This document shows positions 1 through 14,300 of a stretch of DNA of 64,000 nucleotides, piece by piece. Every line of letters starts with the position of its first letter. Within the stretch, counting starts at the first letter, position 1. The position numbers and the translations under genes are program-made. The notes under the pieces were generated by a model that was not told the origin of the DNA, ran no database searches, and saw nothing but the letters and a program-made list of their open reading frames with translations. Source of the stretch: Antedon mediterranea (lineage: Eukaryota; Echinodermata; Crinoidea; Comatulida; Antedonidae); assembly GCF_964355755.1 (NCBI RefSeq), contig NC_092678.1, positions 2,979,922 to 3,043,921 of the forward strand. The letters are read 5' to 3'.

Positions 1-155
1 CGTAACGCAAGGACGTAAACGCAACGCAAGCGTTTTAACCAATGACAAGCGAAGTTATAGACAGTTAGCAATCACAAGCGAATAAGCCATCGCTTGTGAT
101 TGGTCAATTCACTTGCATTGCGTTACGTCCTTGCGTTGCGTCGCTAGTGGGAACC
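1..155. repeat. Palindromic MITE-like element cut by the window edge
   Basis: The left arm (about 1-53) and right arm (about 101-155) are imperfect reverse complements. They share ACGCAAGGACGTAA and CAAT(G/C)ACAAGCGA blocks. The right end reads into TTGCGTCGCTAGTGGGAACC. The left terminus is outside the window. It lies in an LRIG intron. Confidence 0.7.
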
Positions 156-2320
156 AAGCTTTAATGAATTTTAAAATCAATCAAGATTAATTTTAAACAT
201 GAATGTATTATATTAAACAATTAGAAGAGAGCCAACTTCAACAAAATCACAGTTTAAAAACAGTGTCAACATGGAGAGGGACCACCTAATAATATTATTA
301 AGGTTACATCTCAATCAACTAAAACAATTTCAAATATTGATCATACCATTGACAGTTAACTTGGCTTTGTTGGAATAGGAGGGTCCAAAATGATTCGAGA
401 TGACACATTGGTACCGCCCCTCGTTCTCATCCTGTAAGTTGGTTAAACGCAAGACGCTTGTCACCTCGGTAACGCCCCCTTGCATTTCCTGCTTTGTTTC
501 CACAAAGGTTTTAGGCAACTCCTAAAAAAGAAACAGTAACACAAATAGAAACATTAAATGAATGACTCATTTTTTGTTCTAACTAGATTCTCAATCTTGA
601 CTTCAATGTCTTCGAAAAATATCTTCTCACTATTGAGGATGATCAAAGTATATTGACGTAACGTAAAGAAACTCAACAGTTCTTTTCAGAAATATATGTG
701 ATATACCGCAAATTTTATATCAACACAACAATTCCTTTATTTTACAGTAGTTATGACACATTTGCTATTATTTTTATCAAATAAAACATATTAAAAGTAC
801 TCTATATACCTTGTTATCTTTCTTCCAGATAACTTCTATATTATGGCCCCCGTTACTTGCTGCCTGGCACAGAAACTCTACATCTCCACCGCGTAGGGCT
901 TTCTGAGCCTCTGGATGCATTATGATGTACGGTTTAGGATAATCAGCTGAGGATAAAAAAAAAAATAAATGTAGGTTTAAAGAAATAATAAAAAGGTGGT
1001 TAGTTGGTAGTGTCTAAAATTAACTATGTTTCAATGTAAAAAAGTATTTTAAAAATAAATTATTTGTCCAATTCATAGGCAAGTTCCATGATACAGTGTT
1101 ACAAGTGCATGAAATGTTCCATTTTCTTGACATTGTTCTTATATTGTCTCACATGTGACGCTGTATCACATAATTTGTCTATGATACAGGACAAACACAG
1201 ATACAGTACTGAGAATCGGCTCACTGAAAAACATTTCTTACCACATGTAAAAAGTGAGATGTTTGCTCCTAGAACATTCTGTCCCTGCACATTTTCTGGG
1301 TGTGCACATTTTGCGACAACATCTTGTGCAAATGGTTGATCAACCAGCCAGAATGGGAACCAGGTGAGCTGACAATCGCATACTAAATTAGAAGTATTCA
1401 ACATTCTGCAAAAAGAGCAAAATTTAATAATAATTTGTTGTACTTGATTAAATAAAAATTTACAAGGAAGTTTATTTTGAATTGAAATGCCAGAGAGATT
1501 AAAATATTGGACTACAATAGAACCTCTAATAAGAGGACACTTGCAAGACCCAACAAAGTGTCCCTTTAATAGAGATGTCCACTAAATAGAGGTTTCCTAA
1601 TGGAGTGGTTCCATTATGACAAATATACTGCATTATATATACTGTATACTATTGTAAATTGTATATACTACTGCATTAATTTTCAGATCCAATTATATTT
1701 TACACGGCTGAAAAGGATCACACTACGATAAAATCGGCAATAAGTTTTTTTTAAGTTCTGGACTCGTCACATTTGAGTGGAATCAAACATGCTATCTACA
1801 GTTTGATCACCACCCATCAAACAGTAGTAGCAGTGACGTTAAAATTAGGAAGGAATTTAAAGAGCATTTTAAACATGAATAGCCACGGGCAAAGTACTGC
1901 TCAGAAGTTATTAAATTGATGCGTGATGAGTGAGTGTTGCTTTTTTTTGTATATTTCTCTGAAATAGTGGATGCTATGATAATTTATGTGGACAGTGCTA
2001 GTAAAACTGTTCAATAACAAGATAGTGTTGATGATGATGATGATGATGATGAAGATAGTAATGATGATGATGATGATAAAGATGATGATGATGATGATGA
2101 AGAAAGTATGATGAGATGATGATGATGATGATAATGATGAAGAAAGTTTGATAACGATGATAGCAATCAGATGAAGAAAGTATGATAATAATGATAATGA
2201 TATAGAAAGTATGATGATAATGATGATGATAATGAAGAAAGTATGATGATAACGATTATGATAAAGAAAGTGTGATGATTATGATAAAGAAAGTATGATG
2301 AAGATGATGAAGAAAGTATT

Positions 2321-2364
<44 letters not shown>

Positions 2365-5300
2365 AAAGAAAGTAGGATGATGATGATGATGATGAAAATA
2401 ATGATTATAATAGTCATATCATTTACTGCTACTAAGGAAAGATTTTTCTGATATCCAAAATACTTTATTTCAAATGGCAAATATAAAATGCTAGAAAATT
2501 TAAGGATAGGTGGGTTGCTTATGACTCATAATTTTAAACTATCAACAAAATAACTCAGGACTCCTGTCTGAAATGAAATATCATGTAAACATGGTAGTTA
2601 ATCTGAATCATGTAATCATTTTCTAATTGATTATGATTAATTACTATGGATTTTATTAAAGGATATTAGTTCCAAGGCCAAGAACATGTAAGCCAACTTC
2701 CTAGATAAAGTTAATATAAGGAAAGTTATATGAAAGATTTTTTTCTGAAGCTAGGCAACCTTGAGAGTCTTCTTAACAGGAACTGTGGCACAGACACTCA
2801 CGGATTGGCGGCATCCTTCAAACTGGGCCTACATCAAACACTGATGCGAAAGTACAAACCAATGTGACTCATTTTACCTATTGATAATTGCTTAAAAAGA
2901 GTCTGATGTTTTTGTTTAATTTAACGTTAAGGACTTAGCTGAAATGGACCATTAGGTATTAATGTTTCACTTCTAATCACATCCTACATATTATTAACAA
3001 CTATAGTAATTTTATTTATATCAAATAAAAATTAAACTACGAACTAAGTTATCTGATAATTCAAGTGTAAAGGCCCATTTACACTAGGACGATGACTATA
3101 ATATATAAACGTGCATTTTTTTTACATAAAACAAAATAAATTAGAAAGGTTTTCGTTCTAGAACTATAGGATAATCATTTATGCTGTCTTTGATAAAAAT
3201 AATATTTTTTAAATTCCAATCAAATGACGTCATGATAAATAAAAACAATAAAATCGTTGTATTTTCACGATATTATTGCTCTTACTAATCATGACGTCAT
3301 TTAATTGGACGTGTGAAAATATAATTTTCATCAAAGGAAGCATAGAAGGTTATTCTATAGTTCTACAATGAAAAGCTTTTATATTTCTTTTGTTTTATGT
3401 ATGAAAAATGCACATTTGTCTATTTATCGTCGATCGTTATCGTCCTAGTGTAAATGGGCCTTTAAGGAGAAAGTAGTTGCCATACTTGTTACTAAATAAT
3501 GTTTTATATATATAAAATATTTTATATACATAAAATTTGTAACTATATTTCGAGGAAATTCACTGTACTTTAGTGTTGTAAAATAATTATGCTCGTTTGT
3601 AGATAACGTACAGTTTGTAAATCCTGTTAATTTTGCTTGCCTTAATTTTCAGGGGGAAATTAATTAAGCGAACAAATATTTAGTAATAATATACTAATTA
3701 AGAATGTTTATCATTAGCCTTGATGAGGAGGTCATACAAATGTAATCAAAATTGAAAACACTGACAATTATACATACATGCAGTTACTGTTCTATGCAGC
3801 ATCCTAAAACTTTATAATAAAGTTTAAATTATGTTAAAACGTAATACAAATTTATACTAATAATATTATTTAATGCTCATGTCCTTGAGATTGATTGTAA
3901 ATCCAATCGAGGGAAGGGTTCATTACCTGATAGGGGTGTTTAAAAATGTTTATATATTAAAGTTGTAGCTCATTTCTTAGAGAGAATAGGCCAATGTCGG
4001 TTTTTCCAGGTAAGCTAGGCACGAAATAGACTGTAAAAACCTACATACTGAAGATACCACTTTCTAAAATGATTCATAACACCTTCAGAATAAGCCCACA
4101 TTGGGCATGGGCTTATACTCAACGTTTAACTACGATGCTCTATTCTCAGTAATGGTGAACAACAAATACAAAAAATATTCTGCGAAATGACTTGCTATAT
4201 TAGTAACTATCCATTCATGCGATTACCTTTGCCCAGTCAGTAGTAGTAATCTTTGCGTAAAGCAATTAACGTAAGCACATGACCTTGACAACTAATGTAC
4301 AAACGACCTTCGCAATTACCATTAAAGTGACAATTTTGTCTGGGGACAACACAAGCAAAATATTTCTGACTCAAAGTAATTTTTTCTCGTCCAACAACTG
4401 TACTTGTCTTAAATGAATGAGATCATATCTCTTGAGTGACTGTAAAAATGCCTAGAGACAAATTTTGAATATTTCACTAAAAGCCACTGGATTAAATTAC
4501 ATAAATTCCCCCTTTAAATTAATGTCTTTATTGAATGTGTGATTCAGAAATTATGTTTTACACATTCAATGTACAAAGCAATCGGCTTGTACCATTAATG
4601 AATAGGGATGTTAAAACTTAAATTAAATCTTTATTCATACCATTTTGATGAGTAACAGTATACATGGAATTATATATTTTAAGATCTAGCACAGTCTATT
4701 ACCTACAACTAAACATTTGGAATGGTTCACCATTAAAAATTAAATAAATTTACTGAATGCATATTCCTTTGACATCATGATTTATAATATTATCCAATCA
4801 AAGGCTTTAATTTACGAGGTCAGAAAAACTATAGACATTTCTGATAGTTCATGCAGAGTTTTAGTTGGCCAGAAATGTTTACTGACACAGTTCCCTGTGT
4901 ATTGGAAATATTTTAATTAAAAGTCTAAACATACTTTGGGAGAAAAATTGTAATAACTAATAAGAATAATGTTCGAACCTATAGACAAGGTGCTTGAAGC
5001 GATTAATATTGATTATACTGATTGATGATGCAATATATTCATTTCATAAATGTGGAATAAGATTACAAGAACCTTGTCCTAAATATGTCTCCGGTACATG
5101 ACAGATGATTATCACGCATCTCATTTATTTATATGAATCAATCCGTCATCCCAGAAGCATATTCTTCTACATGGAAATATGTAAACTAGTGTAGCACTCA
5201 CCACACCAAATGTCTCCGTGAGGAGAGGGGCATATGGATGTCTACTGGTTTTGTCATGTCATGATACAAATGGTCTCCACACCAAACTTCTCTGTGTGAA

Positions 5301-8300
5301 GAGGGTATGTGGAAACCTACAGGTTTTGTCTTTTTATGTTAACAGACAAATAGTAAAACCTCACCAAACTTCTCTGTGAATACGTAACTGATTTAGTCAT
5401 GACATGTTAAGAGAAAGTGGTAAACCAATAAAAGACGCACTCATAGAAAACATAGTTCTTTTTTTACTTACAATTCTTTCAACTTTGGTAAACTTGAGAA
5501 GGAATTTGCTTGAATAGCTGTGATCATGTTATCTGTCAAATCCCTAATGTAAAAAATAAAACACATCATACAACAATTCTTATCTTTCTTTCTTAATCAT
5601 AATATTAACTACATTTTTGTGTTAAGCTCTGTCTGCACTATCAAACTAGTTTGACAAAAAAGTGTGATGTGCCCAAATATGGTAGTGCTATACCCAAATA
5701 TGGTAGTGATATGACATCATCATGCACGTCCCATAAAGTTTGATAGTGTAGATAGAGCTTTAGAGTCTGCTGTTTAAAAAATATTCTTACAGTTGTTGAA
5801 GCTCAGTAAGATCTGAGAAAGACTTTCTGGTGATAGATGTAACCTTGTTTCCTGCCAGCCCCAGACGTAGCAAGGATGTCAGGCCTTTGAAAGCACCCGC
5901 TGCATCTTCTATCGTCCATGAAATATCATTATGATCCAATAACCTGTACAGAATATTAAGAAATATTAATGAAGAAATATGTATGATTGAACAAAATTGA
6001 AACTTTGAGACACAAATACTACAGTATAACAAAACAGTCATTATGCGTGTTAAAAAAAATCACAATTTTTTTGAGTAGATAAATGTAGAAAGCTCTTCTG
6101 ATAAATTTAATTTTAAAATGGATTGTTCAAATTAATTTTCTTGTCTCGTCTATATAGATGTGATTTATACATGGATTATCTGTAAAATGTGAAAACAAAA
6201 TGTGCTGAAAATAACGCTATATGTAAACCTCTAAATTATAGAGAACATTTTTTTAATTTTCAAATCACAAGAATAACATTTTCAGAACTTTTCTTTATTT
6301 TTGTAGTCAAAATTTTTGTAGTCAAAATTTCATTAAATGGATTAACTACTACCAACAGCTGAAAGTTATTATCGATTAAAAATAAAAATTCTGATCGAAG
6401 TAACAGTTTAATGATATTTCTTTAAATCACCTGTTTTCGGTAACGAAAGAACGTAAATGCTTTGTAAGAAATGTAATAAAGTGATTATTGGAGTAATTTG
6501 AAGGTATTTATCAAGTAATAAAATTGTGAATTAAGTCTTTTCATCCATGAAACAATGTAATAACATGACTACCTTCTGTAAATTACATAATCTATATGAA
6601 TTCATTAAAAACAAATTATTATTTTATTATCTGATAGATGATTGAAATGAATAATATCATTTGCTTGATGTTCTGTGAATATTGTTAATTTGTATTAATA
6701 AGAATAAAATTGATATTCAATTATTTTATGATGACGTGTTTTATTTTCTATATCGCAGTTTGAAAAACTGTAGCATTGAGTATTACTAACAAATTTAACA
6801 TTCCCTTAAGCTCTGTCTACACTATCAAACTAGTTTGACAAAAAAAGTGTGATGTGCCCAAATATGTTAGTGATATGCTTAAATATGGTAGTGACATGAC
6901 ATCATCATGTCTATATATGGGCACATCACAAAGTTTGATAGTGTAGACAGAGCTTTATACTAATGAAATGGTCAAATGCACCAAATTCAGTAACTGATCC
7001 AGGATTTTGAAAGGAAAGGTTGAAAGGACTATAAACTTGCTGAACTTAACAGACTGCATTGTAATTTTCGAAAGTTTTAGGTAACTACATTAAGTGATAA
7101 TAAAAAGGTTCAGTTTAAAAATCAATAATAAAAATATAAAATTTACGTACAATTCTGTTAAAGATACTAAGCCACGGAATGCACCGTCTTCGAAGCTTGA
7201 CAGAAAGTTATGGCCGAGGTTCAAGCTCTGCAGCTCTGTCAATTTCTCAAAGTTGTTTTCCACAAGACTCACTAACTGGTTATAACTGAGATCAAGAGAC
7301 TGAAGCTTTGCACAGAATGACATGGGATCTGTGAAGTTAATACTGTTGTTATTAACCGAAAGATGCTTCAACGTTTCCAGTCCGTACAACCACCCTTTAT
7401 TTATCGATGACAGTTTATTGTTATCGAGGTATAGCTCTTCCAGTCTTTCAAGCCCATAGAAGGCGCCATCTTCCAGTAAAGAGATACCGTTTCGTCGCAG
7501 TTTCAAAACTCGAAGTTTCTTCAGCTTCAAGAAGGTTAAACTCTCGACTTTCCGCAGCCTATTCTTATTCAATTCTCTGAAGAAGAAAAAAACAATTAAG
7601 ATTGACAGAAAAATAATGCTTTCATTTTTTGAACATAAATATCCTGTGTCATTGGAAAATAAAAATGTGGAATTGATAATAATAATAGAACACAAGAAAA
7701 ACAATAGAAAACAGTTAAGTTAGCTGAACTAAAATATAATAGATTATAATTGAATGATTTCCCTATCGCATATATCAACCTTTCACAGATGCTTTCACCT
7801 TTGTTTCTACAAGCTAACATAGCTTGTACAAAACTTGCACTTTAATTCCATCCAATTAAAGTATAGTTTATTGCAGTGCAGAGAGATTCCAAATAAACAT
7901 TGGATGCTACTGCAGGCTAAACATAGTGGAATGGTAACCAGGCCTCTTTACAGGGTTTTATGGAACAGAGTTCACTGCAGTTAATTCATCTACATGATCT
8001 GAAGAAATCAACATTTTGTCATTGAAAATTGACAAAACAATAATTTCACTGAAGATTTAGTGGTTTTTATAATTTATTTAAAATGAATTTGGTGTTATAA
8101 AGTAAATGGATATATAATTGAATATCATTTTAGATGTGCTTATTTAAGATTTTTGAGTATCTGATTGAAATTACTGATAAACCTGCTTTGACTAATCACT
8201 AAATATGTAAAATCTTAATCATTTTTGTCATTATTAAGTTTAACTGTGTGTGTCAGTGGAGAAGTCAAAAAGCATTCAGCACCAACACCTGGACTACAAA

Positions 8301-11300
8301 CAATTTACAGTTTATTACTGTGTTTTTGTATACTGTTTATTTTGACTTAAGATCGTTCTTACTTTAGTCTTACAAGACTAGAGTTTCTGTATAGAGATGC
8401 TTATTATTCTTTCTCCTATAAACATGGCAGAGCGATAGAAATATTTATTGCGGAATTCGAACAAGTACAGTAATGATGAAAAGAGAAAGTGCAGCGCTAT
8501 CTAGTTTGGAACCATAAAAACCTTTATCAAAATTTGAACAACAGACTATAAAATGGAATAATGGTCAACGAATTCAGCAGAGCAACCGCATTTAGGATTT
8601 ATTTTATTTTATTTAGGTAATTACTTTCAGTGATGATTGAAACATAAAAAATGGAGCACTGAGGAGAGACAAGAACTGTAAAAGACAACTATCGCCAAAC
8701 CAAAGGGCGTGTCTCTCCAATTTATTAAACTATTTAAACATTTATTTTAAGGCTTGATGTGTCACTAGCCCCTGAGCTGGTGTAACTGTAAATTTCACTA
8801 GTTCACTTCCACTTTTGGTAGCCCAACTCCAAAATAAACGTAATTGCATTTTTACTACAGTATAATTGACTTGGGAGACACATACTGTATAAAACTATAT
8901 TACTAAAATCAGAACCATATAATATTAGATAAAATAATAATAAGTTAGCAATGATTTTAAATTTCTGTCTGGTGACAAATGATTGATCTATTAACAACAA
9001 CAAAGAGTGGAACTACAAAAGACATGTCGAGAATAAATGATAGATTTAATGCAAGCAAATTTGCAAACTGTTGTTAATAATTCTGACAACAAAGCAGTGT
9101 ACAGTAAAAGATAATATTAATAGATCTAGTTTAGGAAATGTACTTGAAGTTATTCCATCAAATGCATTTCCTAGGCATTTCCCTTAGCTGTAGTATTACT
9201 ATGATAAACAATAAGAGCCTTTAGGTCACTTGGAAGGCATACTTTACAGTTAATCAATGTGTTATATTTCTTATAGTTGCAATATTTCTTTGTCTCTCTC
9301 TGACGACTGCGTTGTGTTTTACTGGTGAATCTTATAATCAAGAATGAGTATCAGTGTCATTATTTAAAGTGTCGCATTACATTTATCACTGAAATGTATT
9401 GATAAAATGGCAACCAAATTGAGAGAAAACATTTCAAGCATTTAAAAGGTTAAAAAATCGTTTCTATTTCTATTATAAAAATGTCATATGCATAATACTA
9501 TTTCCTAAACTTTGTCTACTGTATCAAACTAGTTTGGCAAAAAAAAGTGTGATGTGCCAAAATATGATAGTGATATGCCCAAATTTATAGTAGTGTTATG
9601 ACATCATCATTTCCATATATGGGCACATCACATTTTTTTTGTCTCATAAAGTTTGATAGTGTAGACAGAGCTTAACATCTATCTAGTAGAACAACATTAT
9701 GTATGAAAAAATCAATTTAAATAATTTTTATTCTATAAAAACTAAAAATTCAAACAAAAAATTCCACTAACAAATTGTATACAAAGTCTATGAATAATAT
9801 TCATTCCTTTTTATGGAAATGAATGCTACGCCTCCATGTATCAGTTAATATTGATGGCATAAGATTGACCTAGTATTTTTAAAGATGTTCTGATATCATT
9901 TTCTACAGGCGAATACAAGAGATTTCTAAACAATAGTATTATTATTGATATCTTAGTAAAAGACAAAAATCCAAGTCACCTTTAGGGAAACGAACAAAAT
10001 CAATAGTAGTAGAAGTATAGATTAATTTCTTCCTAAAATGTTGCTATTTTAATGTTAAATGAATGCTCTGGTATCTTGCCAAAAGTTGATTGATCACCTG
10101 ACAAGGCAATTGATCACATGACAGGCTTATTGATCACTTGACTAATGTATTGATCACCTGACCCCCTAAGGCTACCCTACATAATTTAATCATGTTTGAA
10201 TATAAAAGAGGACATAGTTGAAACTAGAAATCACTATGTCCAACAAAATATTATTACCATTCATATCTGAATGAAAAAAAACATTGCTTTTAATTAAAAT
10301 TAATGTTGAGTGTTATAGTTATTAGAAAGCTAATGTACACATCAATTTCATTAATTTTCATTTATTGTTCCAAATAGCTTTTTGTAAGTGAATATAGCTA
10401 ATTTAGATTCTTAACAAACGTAATTAATAAATCAGGTCATTTAACTAGAGTAATTAGGTCATGTTTGTTCGCAATTGATTTTCCAATAAAACAGCCAATC
10501 ATTTTTAAGTACTGCAAACAAAATAGTAAATATTCAATATGTTTTTTTAGTCATATTCTTGATTGATTTTCTATTTTACTAATTTTGCAACAATTCAAGC
10601 AATTCTGCATTCATTTTAACTTTAATCATACTATTTTTTACCATTCTGTTTATAAATAGCAACAGACTTAAGCCAATAAATGACACTTAGTACAAATAGA
10701 CAACGTTTCAAGATTACCATAACACGGTTTTTCGCTAAAAATGGCGTAATCCTTTCTAAAGATAAACACAGATTATATTCATCACGGATGCATACATATA
10801 GTCAATCATTTACCTTGTATATATTGTTATTGATTATATTTATATAGAAATGTTATTAAATATTACATTAATGTATGACTCATCTAAATAGTTCAACACT
10901 AGAAGATGTGTAAAGATGTTCTTTGAGTATGTTGAGATGAGAAGTTTGTGGTCACACTTGAAATCTGCATAACCTTGGCATTCTTTTGCCATCATCATTA
11001 TTTAAACCACAAAGTTAAGTTGATATCATCAACTCATTGAGTCATTTAAGACATGATTATATAAATATGTAGAAATGGTTTAAAGAACTTAAAGCTCAGG
11101 AACAGGCATAAACTATCCACTGACAAGAAAGTGCTTATTTTCAACAAAATCATGAATGTACAACTTACTACTGTATATAAGACATTAAAAATCCCCAAAA
11201 AGATGACACACATAGGAAATTATAGATCGATAATTATTAGAATGTATGATAGAAATTCTTTGCCCGCACCTGGCCTTTAATTTTAAAAGGGTGTTATAGG

Positions 11301-14300
11301 ACAATCAATTTAGAACTGAAGGCATTGTGAAACAATATAAAAACATCAATACTTACAGAATGGTTAGATTTGCCAAAGGTTCAAACATGTCTTTTGGCAG
11401 TTTCTTCACAGAGTTCTTGTTGAGTTTTAAAGTTTTCAGATGAGTTAAGTTTATCATTGCATTCTCGTATATGCTTGATATCTTATTGCTGTTCATGTAC
11501 CTGTGTTTTAAATTAATTGGTAATTAATATAAAAAAAGAAAAGATAGTACAATTTGTTTGTAAGATTTAGGATTCGGAAAAAGCTTCTGATCGGATCCCT
11601 TGTGAAATGCATCTTCACCTGGGAATAAACGGTCAGCATGGCGTATTAACTTGGCCTACAATGGACATAAATTAGATTTGTTTGGGAATATTCCAGGTTC
11701 CTGCATTTTAACATTGTGTACATAAGATAAAACTACCCAGTATAATGTTAAAAATATAAATTTGTAATGAATGGTAAGGATGATGAATAAATCAGTGAGA
11801 TTGAAAACAAGGTCGCTCAATTAAGTATTTATTATTATATACTATTTTTAACCAGGTAACTGAAATTGTACTTTAGCTGATAACAATAAAGTACCCACAG
11901 GCTGATGAGTATACCATTCACAAACAACATTTACAACTCATCAAAATCTACCATACAAAAAAACAAACATTAACTTGTACACACTTCCCCAGGGAATTTA
12001 GTTAATAAATGAATCAATACAAATCGTTAAAAAATATTTTGCCAAAGTAAAATGCAAATTCATATCTGCTATGATGATATATATAAAAACAATATTTTTA
12101 GAATAATCGTGATAACATTCGTTGTATAATTGCTTTGCCTTTCATAGTGAATAATATAAATTCATAAAGGCATCATAAATAATATAAATTTGCGCGAATA
12201 TAATCCAAGCAATGAATTACTGTTAACTGTTACCAAACGGCAGCATCACTTACAATCTTTGGATGTTGTTGATCGCCGGGAATGAGCCGTTCCTTATTAC
12301 TGTGAACTCGTTGAAATTCAGATCAAGGGTTTCCATATTTGGAAACATTGCAATGGCCGCCCCGTCAATACTACTTATGCGATTATGATTCCTGAAAGAG
12401 ATAAAAATTATTTTAAAATTTGTTATGATTTCATATCAATAAAAAAAAGCACAATATTTTGGATAGCGTTCTGTTTTTCTCCTTCACAAGAGGCAAGCTA
12501 AAATTTGTTCTGTGTTGTCGCATTATGTCCAGTATGAAATTATTTAATACAGCAGTGTCATTATGCTAGGTTTTGTGATACAGGTGTCACACACAGCAGT
12601 GTCATAATGCTAGGTTTTGTAATACAGGTGTCACACACAGCAGTGTCATTATGCTAGGTTTTGTGATACAGGTGTCACACTGTATCATATAATTTGCTTA
12701 TGATACTGTAGAATGTATAGGTACAGTACCGAGAATATGCAGCTAAATGTTCTGTATCTATTCATATGTATTCCAAATAGTGGATACTAAAGCCTTTTGT
12801 ATGAATCACGATGTTTGGCTATACTGATTTACAATTATAACTCAAAGATCTTAATTAAAGCAACACAACATGATAAGCCTCTATCGACAATACCCTATGG
12901 CAAGAATTTAATCTGAGGGACTTCCGAGCCGATCTCCGCACAATGACCTAACGTCATTCCTTTTCCCCACCTTCTAAAGTACGAACTACAATAACACGAC
13001 ATGTTTGTTATCGTTCTGGTGTGTAATGTTTAAAAATCGTATGAATCATCTACGCCAGTGTATCCAGTCTCTGGGGACGTGGAGAGAAGCCTTTTTGACC
13101 TGCTGGTGTCATATCCAATATATGAATAGATGAGTTAGCAAGACGAAATGTGTGAACAGAGCCAAACACAGCTAGACTGATTCCCTCCTGATGTTCCATG
13201 GGCCATAGTGTACCTGGATCATTACTGTACTATATAAGCTATATACTTAATATATATAGGGATATGTTTAATTCTACATAAAGAAGGTAACTTTGAATTG
13301 AATTCTTTATACCTTTAAACTTGGTTAGATTCTGTCTACATACTAATATTTTAAGGTTTAGAAACCTATCTTTAAGTTGTTATATTGGAAACATAAGGAG
13401 ACACATTCCAAAGTTACCCTCTTTAGTAGAGGTGTTAACCAATTCTGGGTATTCCAAATTAGGTGTTTTATTGTATTGGAAAGAACACCAAATTAAGGAA
13501 ACAAAATTCAAATTTTGTTTTAAGGCAACAGTAACGTATTAAATAATAATAATACATAATTTTTAATAAAGCAACCTTGTTAAACAATTCCACAAGGGTT
13601 TTGTGTTATTAATTCAACATGGTTCTAATTGGGTAACGTAAAGACAAAGGTCAACAAAAAAGGTCATCATGTAAAAAGGAAAGAGAGCAAAAAGAGTCAT
13701 CAGCATTCTACCCGTGTACAAATGGATTCATTCTGATTAAACCCACATGTCATTAGTACTTATTTTAGGATTTAAATGTCGTTGTCTTGTGATCTGGGAG
13801 TTTGGGTCGGATAAGCCTTTATCTTGCTAGACAGTATGGGAACATGAATAGATCACACTCAACCTTTCATCTTTTGCGACTATCGTTAAATACCATGGAC
13901 ATGAAGAAAACATTTAAAACGTTTTAATTCTGCATTAATAATATAAAACATGCAACACGCATATTCTAAAATTTAAATGATACAATACAAAAAAGTGTGT
14001 TTATCATCTGTAGTATGAATAACATGTAAAATGCTCTAATAAAACAAACAAAATTGTTTTCTTGTATATTTTTGTTTACTTATTTAATTTTTTTTATTAT
14101 ACATTTTTATACTGGGTGACCTCTTCAGTCAAAGACTGGTCTCTCAGTTATGATCAGTGGCTGTGAGTGACAGTGACTGTGTGTGTACTAGTACACCGGG
14201 ATAAACCCCTACTCATCTTAAAAGATGTACTACAGTACTAGTAGGTTCATATGAGCCAGATGTGTACATTGGACCTACGGTTTATAGTCCTATAGAACCA

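Noticed and set aside
1088-1339. Plus-strand frame with several cysteines
   Set aside because: It is the antisense shadow of the LRIG LRRCT exon, which has matching splice sites and family motifs.
2028-2396. Acidic repeat protein
   Set aside because: It is a GAT microsatellite inside an intron; interruptions and frames are inconsistent with coding.
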